A stretch of DNA of 64,000 bases from an uncultured Pelagibacteraceae bacterium (GTDB lineage Bacteria > Pseudomonadota > Alphaproteobacteria > Pelagibacterales > Pelagibacteraceae), in NCBI GenBank assembly GCA_902547535.1, contig CACCOB010000002.1, positions 1 to 64,000 on the forward strand, in the 5' to 3' direction. Position numbers and translations under genes: made by a program. Within the stretch, counting starts at the first letter, position 1; each line of letters starts with the position of its first letter. Below are positions 41,638 to 49,962 of the stretch, one piece after another. The notes under the pieces are model-generated. The model had not been told where the DNA came from, ran no database searches, and saw nothing but the letters and a program-made list of their open reading frames with translations.

Positions 41638-42071
41638 ATATTAAATTTAATGGTAAAGAATTTTTATTATCCTGTGAAGACGGCCAAGAAGAACACTTAG
41701 AGGAATTAGCTTTATATTTAAACGAAAAGTTTAGTAATCTTAAAAATTCTTTAGGAAACATAGGAGAAAGTAAGCTTTTACTTATAACATCTATTTCTGT
41801 GCTAGATGAATATTATGAGACAAAAAAAAAAATAGATAACCAAAAAAAAGAAATCAATAAAATTACCGAAAAATTTAAAGAACTTAAATCATTAGTTTAT
41901 AATTATAGAGATTTAAAAGAAAAAGAAATTTCTGAATTAAGTAAAAATCAAGACAATCTGAAGAATGAAATCGAAATCACTCAAAATAATTATGAAACTT
42001 TAGTTGATAAGACCACTCTTGAATTAGAAAATTTTATTAAAAGAAACGATCCAGACTTCAAGATCCAATAA
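41625..42071 (+). CDS. zapA: Cell division protein ZapA
   Basis: The 148-residue protein starts VNIKFNGKEFLLSCEDGQEEHLEELA, positions 41631-41708, the typical globular ZapA domain with the 'G...i.c.dgqE..l..la' pattern. After SKLLLITSISVLDEYYE near residue 46 a long coiled coil runs to about residue 138. ZapA binds and bundles FtsZ filaments at the division site. It is a little longer than the roughly 110-residue Escherichia coli protein because of the extended coil. The 5-FCL gene follows after only 5 bp, leaving no room for a 6S RNA gene. Confidence 0.87.
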   Translation: MANVNIKFNGKEFLLSCEDGQEEHLEELALYLNEKFSNLKNSLGNIGESKLLLITSISVLDEYYETKKKIDNQKKEINKITEKFKELKSLVYNYRDLKEKEISELSKNQDNLKNEIEITQNNYETLVDKTTLELENFIKRNDPDFKIQ

Positions 42072-42076
42072 TAAAA

Positions 42077-42622
42077 GTGTCTAAGAAAATTTTAAGAAAA
42101 AAATTAATTAATATTAGAAGAAGTAATTTTGTAAATCATACTATATCTTTTGTTCGTTTTAAAAAAATATTAAAAAAATATTATTTAAAAAAGAATATTA
42201 ATATTGGTGGTTATTATCCTGTAAATAGTGAGATTAGTTGTTTAGATATTTTAGAAATTTTAGAAAAGAATAATTTTAAAATATCTTTACCCATTACTAA
42301 GAAAAATAATAAAATGGATTTTTACGAATGGTCTTTTCAAGACCCACTTAGAGTAGGTCAGCAAGGTATTCCTGAGCCAAATACTAAAAAAAAAGTTATT
42401 CCAGATGTCTTGATTGTACCCCTCGTTGGATTTGATAGATATAAATTTAGATTAGGATATGGAGGTGGATTTTATGATAGGTATATTAGCAAAACTCTTA
42501 AGTTAAAAAAAATTTTAACAGTTGGTTTTGCTTTTTCTTTTCAAGAAATTTCAAAAATCCCTATAAATAAATTTGATCAAAAGTTAAATTTTATTTTAAC
42601 AGATAAAAAAATTATTAGATGA
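42077..42622 (+). CDS. 5-formyltetrahydrofolate cyclo-ligase
   Basis: This 181-residue protein has ILRKKLINIRR at its start, YYPVNSEISCLDIL near residue 46, PLRVGQQGIPEP near residue 92 and VIPDVLIVPLVGFDRYKFRLGYGGGFYDRY in pieces (LIVPLVGFD, FRLGYGGGFYDR) near residues 113-136. The GxGxGxYDR motif is the ATP/folate site. It converts 5-formyl-THF to methenyl-THF. The start is GTG. It overlaps the next gene by 4 bp. Confidence 0.93.
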   Translation: MSKKILRKKLINIRRSNFVNHTISFVRFKKILKKYYLKKNINIGGYYPVNSEISCLDILEILEKNNFKISLPITKKNNKMDFYEWSFQDPLRVGQQGIPEPNTKKKVIPDVLIVPLVGFDRYKFRLGYGGGFYDRYISKTLKLKKILTVGFAFSFQEISKIPINKFDQKLNFILTDKKIIR

Positions 42623-43425
42623 AAATTTTATTTTTAGGAGATATAGTTGGGAACAGTGGCTGTAGTGCAGTAAAAAAATTTTTACCTAATATTATTAAAT
42701 CAAAAAAAATTAACTTTGTTATTGTAAATGGTGAGAATGCCGCTAAAGAAGGTGTTGGCATAACGGAAAATATTGTTGACGAATTATTAAGTTGTGGAGT
42801 TGATGTTATTACTACTGGTAATCATGTTTGGGATCAAAAAGAAACATTCGATTTTATTAAAAAACAAAAAAGGCTGCTACGACCATTAAATTTATCAAAC
42901 GATGCTCCAGGTAATGGATTTGGTATTTATGAATCTATTGGTGGCTATAAAGTTGGTGTATTAAATTTAATGGGAAATGTTTTTATGAAAAAATGTGATG
43001 ATGTCTTTAAAAAAAGTAAAGAATTTTTAGATCAAAATATAAAAAAAGAAAAATATGATTTTCTAATAGTTGACTTTCATGGTGAAATTACAAGCGAAAA
43101 AATGGCTATTGGTCGTGTATTTGATGGTCATGCCACGTTTGTTGTAGGTACTCATACCCACGTGCCCACAAACGATGGAAGAATTTTAAGCAAAGGAACT
43201 GCATATCTAACAGATGCAGGAATGTGTGGTGATTATAATTCCGTAATTGGCATGAATGCTGAAAATTCAATTAATAGGTTTTTCAAAAGAGACTCAATAA
43301 AACATTTTCCTGCAGAAGGTGAAGCTTCACTTTGTGGGGCAATAATTGAAGCTAATCCGAAAAATGGTTTGGCATCAAGTATTAGTCAGTTTATATTGGG
43401 TGGTCAACTTCAGAAAGACAATTAA
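42619..43425 (+). CDS. YmdB-family metallophosphoesterase
   Basis: This 268-residue enzyme has ILFLGDIVGNSG at its start, VNGENAAKEGVGIT near residue 36, TTGNHVWDQKE near residue 66, LNLMGNVFM near residue 117, DFHGEITSEK near residue 153 and VGTHTHVPTND near residue 177. These metal-binding Asp, Asn and His positions are those of the YmdB/TIGR00282 family, which hydrolyses 2',3'-cyclic nucleotides in other bacteria. It would act on cyclic nucleotide or RNA-end products in the cytoplasm. It is placed between 5-FCL and yebC. Confidence 0.9.
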   Translation: MKILFLGDIVGNSGCSAVKKFLPNIIKSKKINFVIVNGENAAKEGVGITENIVDELLSCGVDVITTGNHVWDQKETFDFIKKQKRLLRPLNLSNDAPGNGFGIYESIGGYKVGVLNLMGNVFMKKCDDVFKKSKEFLDQNIKKEKYDFLIVDFHGEITSEKMAIGRVFDGHATFVVGTHTHVPTNDGRILSKGTAYLTDAGMCGDYNSVIGMNAENSINRFFKRDSIKHFPAEGEASLCGAIIEANPKNGLASSISQFILGGQLQKDN

Positions 43426-43428
43426 ATT

Positions 43429-44142
43429 ATGGCAGGTCATTCTCATTGGGCAGGTATAAAACATAAAAAAGGAAAGGCAGACAAACGGAGATCTGCTGTA
43501 TTTTCAAAACTATCTAGAGAAATTACAGTAGCCGCAAAACTTGGAGATAAAAATCCAGACATGAATTCAAGGTTAAGATCCGCAATCCAAGCTGCCAGGT
43601 CAGCAAACATGCCAAAAGACAATATTGAGAGAGCTATTGATAAATCATCAATTGCGGCTGATTCTAATTTTGAAAACATCAGATATGAGGGGTTTGGACC
43701 AGCAAAAACTGCAATAGTAGTTATTACTCTAACAGATAATAAAAATAGAAGTGCGTCAAATATCAGAACAATTTTTCAAAAATATGGTGGAGGGCTTGGT
43801 ACCCAAGGTTCTGCATCACATAATTTTCTTCAACTAGGTGTTATAAAAATTAATAAAGAAGAAATTGAAGAAGAAAAAATTTTTAATCTAGTAACCGATG
43901 CTGGAGCTAATGATTGTATATTTCATGATGATTACTATGAAATTCACACAAATAAAGATGAAATATACGATGTAAAAAATATATTAGAAAAAGAAATTTC
44001 TAATTTTATATCTACAGAAATAGAGTGGGTTCCTATAAATAAAATTAAACTAAATGATGAAGACAAAGAAAAAATGATTAAGTTTTTGGAAATTTTGGAA
44101 GATGATGATGATGTTCAACATGTTTTTACAAATGCAATTTAA
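43429..44142 (+). CDS. yebC: YebC/PmpR-family transcriptional or translational regulator
   Basis: The 237-residue protein begins AGHSHWAGIKHKKGKADKRR and has FSKLSREITVAAKLGD near residue 25, SANMPKDNIERAI near residue 59 and RYEGFGPAKTAIVVITLTDN near residue 84. These are the three-domain landmarks of YebC. Members bind DNA or ribosomes; recent work links them to translation of difficult proline stretches. It commonly precedes ruvC, as here (9 bp gap). Confidence 0.95.
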   Translation: MAGHSHWAGIKHKKGKADKRRSAVFSKLSREITVAAKLGDKNPDMNSRLRSAIQAARSANMPKDNIERAIDKSSIAADSNFENIRYEGFGPAKTAIVVITLTDNKNRSASNIRTIFQKYGGGLGTQGSASHNFLQLGVIKINKEEIEEEKIFNLVTDAGANDCIFHDDYYEIHTNKDEIYDVKNILEKEISNFISTEIEWVPINKIKLNDEDKEKMIKFLEILEDDDDVQHVFTNAI

Positions 44143-44151
44143 CTTGATTTT

Positions 44152-44637
44152 ATGTTAATAATCGGAATAGATCCTGGAATTACTGGTGCAATTTGTTTTT
44201 TTGAAGATGGAGAATTAAAGGATGTTATTGATATGCCTACTATGGCATCAGGCAATAAAAATAAAAAGCAAATTAACGGTAGCCAAATATTCAACGAAAT
44301 ATCTTTAAGGATACAAAACCACAAATCTGAGAATATAAATGTAGTGGTAGAGCAAGTTTCAGCAATGCCCGGACAAGGTGTTACTAGTATGTTTAATTTT
44401 GGACAATCATTTGGAGTTTTGAAAGGAGTTTGTGCTGCAATGCAACTACCAATTTATTTTGTGAGACCAGCCAAATGGAAAAAGTATTATGATTTATTAA
44501 ATTCTCAAAAAGATTCGAGTAGAGTAAAAGCAATTGAAATGTTTCCTAAGTTTTCGTCAATGTTATCTCGAAAAAAAGATACCAACAAAGCAGATGCAAT
44601 ATTAATTGCCAATTATCATCTAAATTCACAAGAATAA
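44152..44637 (+). CDS. ruvC: RuvC-like Holliday junction endonuclease, divergent phage-like type
   Basis: The 161-residue RNase H-fold nuclease has LIIGIDPGITG with catalytic Asp7, VVVEQVSAMPGQG with Glu67, and DTNKADAILIA near residue 143 with the C-terminal acidic residues. The middle segment TSMFNFGQSFGVLKGV and VRPAKWKK are more like phage and poxvirus-type RuvC homologues than like E. coli RuvC. Its position after yebC is that of ordinary ruvC. The expected ruvA, ruvB and ybgC do not follow; tolQ starts 59 bp downstream. The activity, resolving recombination junctions, is inferred from the fold. Confidence 0.8.
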   Translation: MLIIGIDPGITGAICFFEDGELKDVIDMPTMASGNKNKKQINGSQIFNEISLRIQNHKSENINVVVEQVSAMPGQGVTSMFNFGQSFGVLKGVCAAMQLPIYFVRPAKWKKYYDLLNSQKDSSRVKAIEMFPKFSSMLSRKKDTNKADAILIANYHLNSQE

Positions 44638-44696
44638 TAGATTAAGCTTACTTTTATAGACAAATTCATGACACATTTTAGTGTGAAATCAATTAA

Positions 44697-45371
44697 ATGG
44701 ACGCAGATATAACTTCTCAAGCAGTAGGATTAGCAAGCAATACAGATTTTTCAATTTTAAGTTTATTTTTGAGAGCTGACTTTATCGTAAAATCTGTGAT
44801 TATCATTCTAATCGCTAGCTCAGTTTATTCTTGGGCGATAATTTTTGATAAAATTATAATGTTTAGAAAAATTAATAGAGACTCTGAGGAGTTTGAAGAA
44901 AGATTTTGGAAGTCTAAGTCTGCAGAAACATTTTACAATAGTCTGCCAACATCATTAGATAATCCAATGGCTCAACTATTTAAAGATTCGATGCAAGCTG
45001 TTATGAAATCAAGATCAAAAACAAATATAAGCCAAAGACTTGAAAATATTTTAGAAGTAAATATCGAAAAACAAATGAATGTTGTAAACAACAAATTTAC
45101 TTTTCTAGCAACAGTAGGATCTACAGCACCATTTATTGGATTATTTGGAACGGTCTGGGGAATAATGAATTCTTTTCAATCAATTGCTATATCAAGGAAT
45201 ACCAGTCTGGCTATTGTGGCCCCTGGAATTGCTGAGGCTTTATTTGCAACTGCCCTAGGTTTGTTAGCAGCAATACCAGCAGTAATCGCTTATAATAAAT
45301 TTGGAAATGATTCAAAAAAATATTTACAAAAATTAGAAAATTTTTCAAAAAGATTTATTTCAATAATTTAA
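44697..45371 (+). CDS. tolQ: Tol-Pal system protein TolQ
   Basis: The 224-residue inner-membrane protein has three membrane segments, at about residues 25-45, 128-150 and 165-190. FLATVGSTAPFIGLFGTVWG near residue 136 and APGIAEALFATALGLLAAIPA near residue 177 are the proton-channel helices shared by TolQ, ExbB and MotA. With TolR it converts the proton gradient into motion of TolA at the division site. It starts the tolQ-R-A-B-pal-cpoB cluster. Confidence 0.95.
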   Translation: MDADITSQAVGLASNTDFSILSLFLRADFIVKSVIIILIASSVYSWAIIFDKIIMFRKINRDSEEFEERFWKSKSAETFYNSLPTSLDNPMAQLFKDSMQAVMKSRSKTNISQRLENILEVNIEKQMNVVNNKFTFLATVGSTAPFIGLFGTVWGIMNSFQSIAISRNTSLAIVAPGIAEALFATALGLLAAIPAVIAYNKFGNDSKKYLQKLENFSKRFISII

Positions 45372-45372
45372 T

Positions 45373-45789
45373 ATGGCATTTAACTTAAAGCGCTCAGCAA
45401 GAGAACCTATGAGTGAAATAAATGTAACTCCTTTTGTTGATGTGATGCTTGTTCTTTTAATTATTTTTATGGTTACGGCACCTTTGCTTACTGTTGGTGT
45501 TCAAGTTGATCTCCCAGAAACATCTGCTGATACTTTACCGGAAGAAAATGAGCCACTTACATTAACTATAAACTCAAAAGGTGAAGTTTTTATTCAGGAG
45601 ACAAAAATTGAATTTAATAATTTAATTAAAAAAATTCTAGCTGTTTCTAACAATAGAACTGACACAAGAATTTACGTTAGAGGTGACAAGACAATTAATT
45701 ACGGGAGAGTATTAGAAGTAATGGGTATACTTTCAGGTTCAGGCTTTACTAAAGTTGCCTTAATCTCTGAACCATATAAAGAGAGATAA
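45373..45789 (+). CDS. tolR: Tol-Pal system protein TolR
   Basis: The 138-residue protein has MSEINVTPFVDVMLVLLIIFMV near residue 13 (45406-45474): a single membrane helix with the essential proton-carrying aspartate in FVDVMLVL. The periplasmic domain contains YVRGDKTINYGRVLEVMGIL near residue 95. This is the TolR/ExbD type; TolR is chosen because of the tolQ and tolA neighbours. It begins 1 bp after tolQ ends. Confidence 0.95.
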   Translation: MAFNLKRSAREPMSEINVTPFVDVMLVLLIIFMVTAPLLTVGVQVDLPETSADTLPEENEPLTLTINSKGEVFIQETKIEFNNLIKKILAVSNNRTDTRIYVRGDKTINYGRVLEVMGILSGSGFTKVALISEPYKER

Positions 45790-45791
45790 AC

Positions 45792-46859
45792 TTGTTTAGT
45801 AAAATTGCATTAAGTGGTGTTCCAAAAGGATTTAATAATTTTTCTTTTGGTATGTTATTTTCAGTTATTTTTCATGGATCGATATTTGTCGCAACAATTT
45901 TTGCTCTTCCTTTCGTTGTAAAAAAACCAATTGAGTTACTCCCAAGTATATCAGTTGAATTAATTCAAATTTCTGAGCAGATGAATATTCCGTATGCCCC
46001 GAAAGCAGCTAAAATTATTGAAAAAGCAAAAACCGAAAATAAAAAATTACTTTCTGAGCAGGCTCCACCAAAAGAGATAAAAAAAGATATAAAAAAGCAA
46101 GTAAAATTTGATAATCAAAAAGATGAGATAGACCTATCAAAATCAAAAAAAATACCAGTTCCAGAAAAAAAACAGGAAAAAGTTAAATTAGAAAAATCTG
46201 AAGCTGTCCCGTTACCTGATAAAAAGTTAGAAAAAATAGAAACTAAGCAAGAAACAGAGCAACAACCATCTAAAGAAAAAAAAAAAACATTAGTCGAAAA
46301 AGAAAAAAGAAAAAAAATTAAAAAACAGGTAGAAAAAGACTTAGTTATTAAAGAATTTGTTAAAAAAACTAAACCAATCAAAGATGATAAAGCAGTCCAA
46401 GCTTCTGAATATGAAAAAAAAGAATTAGATGTTGATTTAATTAAAGGCTTGATTGCGAAGCAATACGAAAATGTTGGAGAAGTAAAAAAAAAATCTGATG
46501 GAACCACTCAATCTGAGGATAAATCAATGAGATTAACAAAATTATCTGTCACAACAGAATTTTCTATCCAGATGCAGTATAAAGATTGTTGGTCACCCCC
46601 TATTGGTGGTGAATATAAAAAAAATGATTATTTAGTTACAGTCAAACTTAGTTTAGAAAAAAATGGAAGAGTTAAAAGTAGAGAGATTTTAGAGAGAAAT
46701 AGAATGGGTACAGACACTAAATACAGAATTTTTGCTGAGTCTGTTGATCGCGCGGTATTAAAGTGTAACCCTCTTAGAAATTTACCACTTAAAAACTATG
46801 AAGATTGGAGTACTATGATATTAAAGTTTAATCCAGAAGGTATGATGGTTGGGCAATGA
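45792..46859 (+). CDS. tolA: Tol-Pal system protein TolA
   Basis: The 355-residue protein has one N-terminal membrane helix (residues 23-42), a long Lys/Glu-rich helical region (about 75-210), and a compact C-terminal domain (about 250-355) with QYKDCWSPPIGG near residue 258 and VKLSLEKNGRVKS near residue 283, which match the TolA/TonB C-terminal fold. It spans the periplasm and links TolQR to TolB and Pal. The start is TTG and the stop overlaps tolB by 4 bp. The poly-Lys coding yields several long A tracts. Confidence 0.88.
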   Translation: MFSKIALSGVPKGFNNFSFGMLFSVIFHGSIFVATIFALPFVVKKPIELLPSISVELIQISEQMNIPYAPKAAKIIEKAKTENKKLLSEQAPPKEIKKDIKKQVKFDNQKDEIDLSKSKKIPVPEKKQEKVKLEKSEAVPLPDKKLEKIETKQETEQQPSKEKKKTLVEKEKRKKIKKQVEKDLVIKEFVKKTKPIKDDKAVQASEYEKKELDVDLIKGLIAKQYENVGEVKKKSDGTTQSEDKSMRLTKLSVTTEFSIQMQYKDCWSPPIGGEYKKNDYLVTVKLSLEKNGRVKSREILERNRMGTDTKYRIFAESVDRAVLKCNPLRNLPLKNYEDWSTMILKFNPEGMMVGQ

Positions 46860-48220
46860 AAAAAAATTTATTTTTGATAATTATTTTTTACGTTATTTTA
46901 AAACCAAGTATAAGTTTTTCACTTGTAGAAATTGATATTACCAGAGGTAATCTTGATCCGATGCCTATTTCGGTGTCACCATTTTTTTCTGATAAAATTA
47001 CTGACGAAAATATTAAAAAAAACTTAAATATTGAAAACCTAGGTCAAGAAATATCAAAGGTAATTGAGAACAATCTGGAAAAAACTGGTTTGTTTGATGC
47101 AATTGAAAAAGAGGCATTTTTGCAAAAACCAGATATTGCTCATTTAAAACCAAGGTTTGAAGATTGGGCCTTAATTAAATCACAAGTTTTGATCACTGGC
47201 AAAGTAACATCCAAAAAAATAAATGAGAAAGATTATATAAATATAGAATTCAAACTTTGGGATGTTCTAGGTGCAAAAATGGTCGATGGTTTTTCTTTAA
47301 CAACAACACCACGTTCTTGGAGAAGAGTTGGTCATAAAATTTCTGACAAGGTTTATGAACGCTTAACAGGTGAAAGTGGTTATTTTGATACTAGAATAAT
47401 ATATGTAGCGGAGGAAGGACCTAAAACTCAAAGAATAAAAAAATTAGCTTTGATGGACCAAGATGGTTTTAACACGAAGTATATAACATTAGGAAGTGAA
47501 TTAGTGTTAACTCCAAGATTTAATCCAGCTAACGATAAAGAAATAACTTATATGTCTTACTTTAGAAATATGCCCAGGGTTTATATTGTAAACCTTCAAA
47601 CTGGTGAGCAGAAAGTAGTAGGTGATTTTAGAGGCATGACATTTGCTCCAAGATTTTCGCCTGATGGAAAAAAACTCATAATGAGTCTCGCAAAAGATGG
47701 TAATTCGGAGATATGGGTCAGAAATTTGGAGACAAACATACAAGAAAAATTAACTGATCATCCATCTATTGATACTTCACCATCTTACTCACCTGATGGC
47801 AAATATATTACATTTAATTCTGATAGAAGTGGTTATCAGCAAATCTATGTAATGAGAAGCGATGGATCCAAAGTTAAAAGGATCTCATTTGGAAAAGGAA
47901 TTTATGGTACACCAGTTTGGTCACCAAGAGGAGACTTAATTGCCTTTACAAAGTTACACAAAGGTAAATTTTTTATTGGAGTTATGAGAACAGATGGGTC
48001 AGGAGAGAGATTACTTACAGAAAATTATTACCAAGAGGCTCCCTCGTGGTCTCCAAATGGAAGAATTATCATATTTTATAGAGAAACAAAAACTGATGAT
48101 AAAGGCCAGGGATTTTCAGCCAAGTTATGGTCAATTGATTTAACCGGATACAACGAGAGGTTGGTAAATACAGAGACTGATGCTTCAGACCCATCATGGT
48201 CTTCTTTATTAGGAAATTAG
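46856..48220 (+). CDS. tolB: Tol-Pal system protein TolB
   Basis: The 454-residue periplasmic protein has a signal peptide (residues 1-22), the N-terminal TolB domain with VEIDITRGNLDPMPISVSPF near residue 23, and a C-terminal six-bladed beta-propeller with repeated 'SPDGK...F.SDRSG..QIY.M..DG' units: APRFSPDGKKLIMSL, PSYSPDGKYITFNSDRSGYQ, PVWSPRGDLIAFT and PSWSPNGRIIIFYRE. The propeller binds Pal. Length and repeats are normal. Confidence 0.96.
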   Translation: MKKNLFLIIIFYVILKPSISFSLVEIDITRGNLDPMPISVSPFFSDKITDENIKKNLNIENLGQEISKVIENNLEKTGLFDAIEKEAFLQKPDIAHLKPRFEDWALIKSQVLITGKVTSKKINEKDYINIEFKLWDVLGAKMVDGFSLTTTPRSWRRVGHKISDKVYERLTGESGYFDTRIIYVAEEGPKTQRIKKLALMDQDGFNTKYITLGSELVLTPRFNPANDKEITYMSYFRNMPRVYIVNLQTGEQKVVGDFRGMTFAPRFSPDGKKLIMSLAKDGNSEIWVRNLETNIQEKLTDHPSIDTSPSYSPDGKYITFNSDRSGYQQIYVMRSDGSKVKRISFGKGIYGTPVWSPRGDLIAFTKLHKGKFFIGVMRTDGSGERLLTENYYQEAPSWSPNGRIIIFYRETKTDDKGQGFSAKLWSIDLTGYNERLVNTETDASDPSWSSLLGN

Positions 48221-48305
48221 AAGAAAATATAAGATTCTGTTAAATTTGGTTGATTTTTCTAGACAAAACATCTAATTAAATGATTAAGTTCATAATATTC
48301 TATTG

Positions 48306-48311
48306 AAGGAG
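48306..48311 (+). promoter_or_regulatory. Strong Shine-Dalgarno sequence of pal
   Basis: AAGGAG lies 5 nt before the pal ATG. It is one of the few clear ribosome-binding sites in a window where most genes rely on overlaps or have none, in keeping with the high amount of Pal that cells make. Confidence 0.75.
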
Positions 48312-48316
48312 CAAAA

Positions 48317-48868
48317 ATGAATATAAGCAAAATTTTAAAAAATGCATTTCTTATTGTAATATTTGGTTTACTTGTTACTGCATGTGCAACTAAGAAATCT
48401 GTAAAAACTACAACGGAGTCGACATCTACTACTAAAGCAGAAGAGACTCAAAAAGCAGATCCGATTGAGAAATTGGATGCGTTAATGCAGGGTGACGTTT
48501 ATATAGGCTCTGATACTGTAGGTGAGCTCGCAAGTGGGGTTCCTGACAGAGTATTCTTTGCAACAAACGAGACAATATTAACAACAGCTTCTAGAGAAAC
48601 TTTAAGAAAGCAAGCTGCTTGGTTAAGACAGAACTCAAATGTAACAGTAGTGGTTGAAGGACATGCAGATGAGAGAGGTACAAGAGAATATAACTTGGCA
48701 TTAGGTGAGAGAAGAGCAAATGCAGCAAAAGACTATTTGATGACTTATGGTGTTTCATCTGATCGGATTAAAGTTTTAAGTTATGGAAAAGAGAGACCTG
48801 TGGACTCAGGATCTAACCCACTTTCATGGTCAAAAAATAGAAGATCTGTTACAGTAAAAGCAAATTAA
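48317..48868 (+). CDS. pal: Peptidoglycan-associated lipoprotein Pal
   Basis: The 183-residue protein has a lipoprotein signal ending LVTAC with Cys23 as the lipid site and Ala next, which favours outer-membrane sorting. The C-terminal OmpA-like domain has DRVFFATNETIL near residue 76 and VVVEGHADERGTREYNLALGERR in pieces (VEGHADERG, YNLALGERRA) near residues 115-133, the peptidoglycan-binding loop. It joins outer membrane to cell wall and to TolB. A strong palindromic terminator follows 12 bp after the stop. Confidence 0.96.
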   Translation: MNISKILKNAFLIVIFGLLVTACATKKSVKTTTESTSTTKAEETQKADPIEKLDALMQGDVYIGSDTVGELASGVPDRVFFATNETILTTASRETLRKQAAWLRQNSNVTVVVEGHADERGTREYNLALGERRANAAKDYLMTYGVSSDRIKVLSYGKERPVDSGSNPLSWSKNRRSVTVKAN

Positions 48869-48880
48869 ATACTAATTAAT

Positions 48881-48908
48881 AAAGACCCTTACTTTAAAGT
48901 AAGGGTCT
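48881..48908 (+). terminator. Palindromic terminator after pal
   Basis: A perfect 28-bp palindrome, with arms AAGACCCTTACTTT and the exact complement, lies between pal and cpoB and is followed by CATTTTG. The stem includes a GGGTC/GACCC block, so it is the most stable hairpin seen in an intergenic gap here. It would reduce read-through from the abundant pal transcript into cpoB. The T tract is short. Confidence 0.75.
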
Positions 48909-48942
48909 TCATTTTGCCATTATTATAACTACAAATGTATTT

Positions 48943-49962
48943 ATGAGATCATTAACTAAGTTAATCTTTGTTACCTTTGTTTCATTTCTATTTTTTTCAA
49001 CAAGCATTTCATTTTCTCAAGATCAAGGAGTGCGAGAAATTTTAGAAAATATTCAAAAAGATCTTAGAACTCTAGAAAGAGCAGTTTACTCGCAGTCATT
49101 TTCGGAAAATTCAGACACAAATACAATTCAAAAGGCATCGACAAAGGAATCCGAGCAGGCGTTGACAAAACATTTATTGAAATTAAGTGAAATTGAGACA
49201 CAATTCCAAGAATTAACAAATAAATTTGAGGAAATAAATTTTAAATTAGACAAACTTTCTAATAAACTTTCTAAAGTTGAGCAAGATAATCAATTAAGAT
49301 TTGAGCAAATTGAGAAAACTTCAATTTCGAATACAAACAATAATTCTCTTACTTCTTTGCCGAAAACTGAACAAACATTTGTAAATGAAGAGATAAATCA
49401 AAAAAAAATACTTCCTGGATCTTCAGAACCACAATCACTAGGTGAAATATCTTATAAAGATATGACTACCAGTAATGATACGCAAGTCATAGAAACTGTA
49501 GAACAAACTGAAGCAATAATTTCAGAAGTTTTTAACGCAGAGGAAAAAATATTGCCTGATACTAGTCCAAAAGAGCAATATCAATTTGCAAGAAATTTTT
49601 TAAAAGTAGGAGATTATGCTAATGCTGAAAAAGCATTTAGAGAATTTGTATTAATTAATCCTGATAATGAATTATCAGGTAATGCACAATATTGGTATGC
49701 AGAAACATATAGAATAAGACAAATGTACACCGATGCAGCCACTGCATATTTGGAAGGTTATCAAAAGTATCCAAAAAGTAAGATTGCTCCAGAAAATTTA
49801 TTAAAACTAGGGGTATCACTAGTTCAGATGGGAGAAAAAGATCAAGGATGCTTGATGATTGCTGGAGTAAAAAAACAATATCCTGATGCAACTCAATCTG
49901 TGCTTCAAAAAGCAAAGTATTATGAAGAAAAAGAATTTGAGTGTAAAAAAGAAAAGTCATAA
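48943..49962 (+). CDS. cpoB: Tol-Pal-associated periplasmic TPR protein CpoB (YbgF)
   Basis: The 339-residue protein has a signal peptide (residues 1-24, ending SFSQ), an N-terminal coiled coil (about 65-115) that trimerises the E. coli protein, a variable linker, and C-terminal TPR units: EQYQFARNFLKVGDYANAEKAF near residue 209 (49569-49634), NAQYWYAETYRIRQMYTDAA near residue 247 and a third at about 285. CpoB coordinates peptidoglycan synthesis with Tol-Pal during division. It is at its usual position after pal. Confidence 0.88.
   Translation: MRSLTKLIFVTFVSFLFFSTSISFSQDQGVREILENIQKDLRTLERAVYSQSFSENSDTNTIQKASTKESEQALTKHLLKLSEIETQFQELTNKFEEINFKLDKLSNKLSKVEQDNQLRFEQIEKTSISNTNNNSLTSLPKTEQTFVNEEINQKKILPGSSEPQSLGEISYKDMTTSNDTQVIETVEQTEAIISEVFNAEEKILPDTSPKEQYQFARNFLKVGDYANAEKAFREFVLINPDNELSGNAQYWYAETYRIRQMYTDAATAYLEGYQKYPKSKIAPENLLKLGVSLVQMGEKDQGCLMIAGVKKQYPDATQSVLQKAKYYEEKEFECKKEKS

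Noticed and set aside
46115-46507. Open frame of 130 codons antisense to tolA
   Set aside because: It arises from the Lys/Glu-rich repeat of tolA read backwards (Phe/Ser-rich), with no independent evidence.
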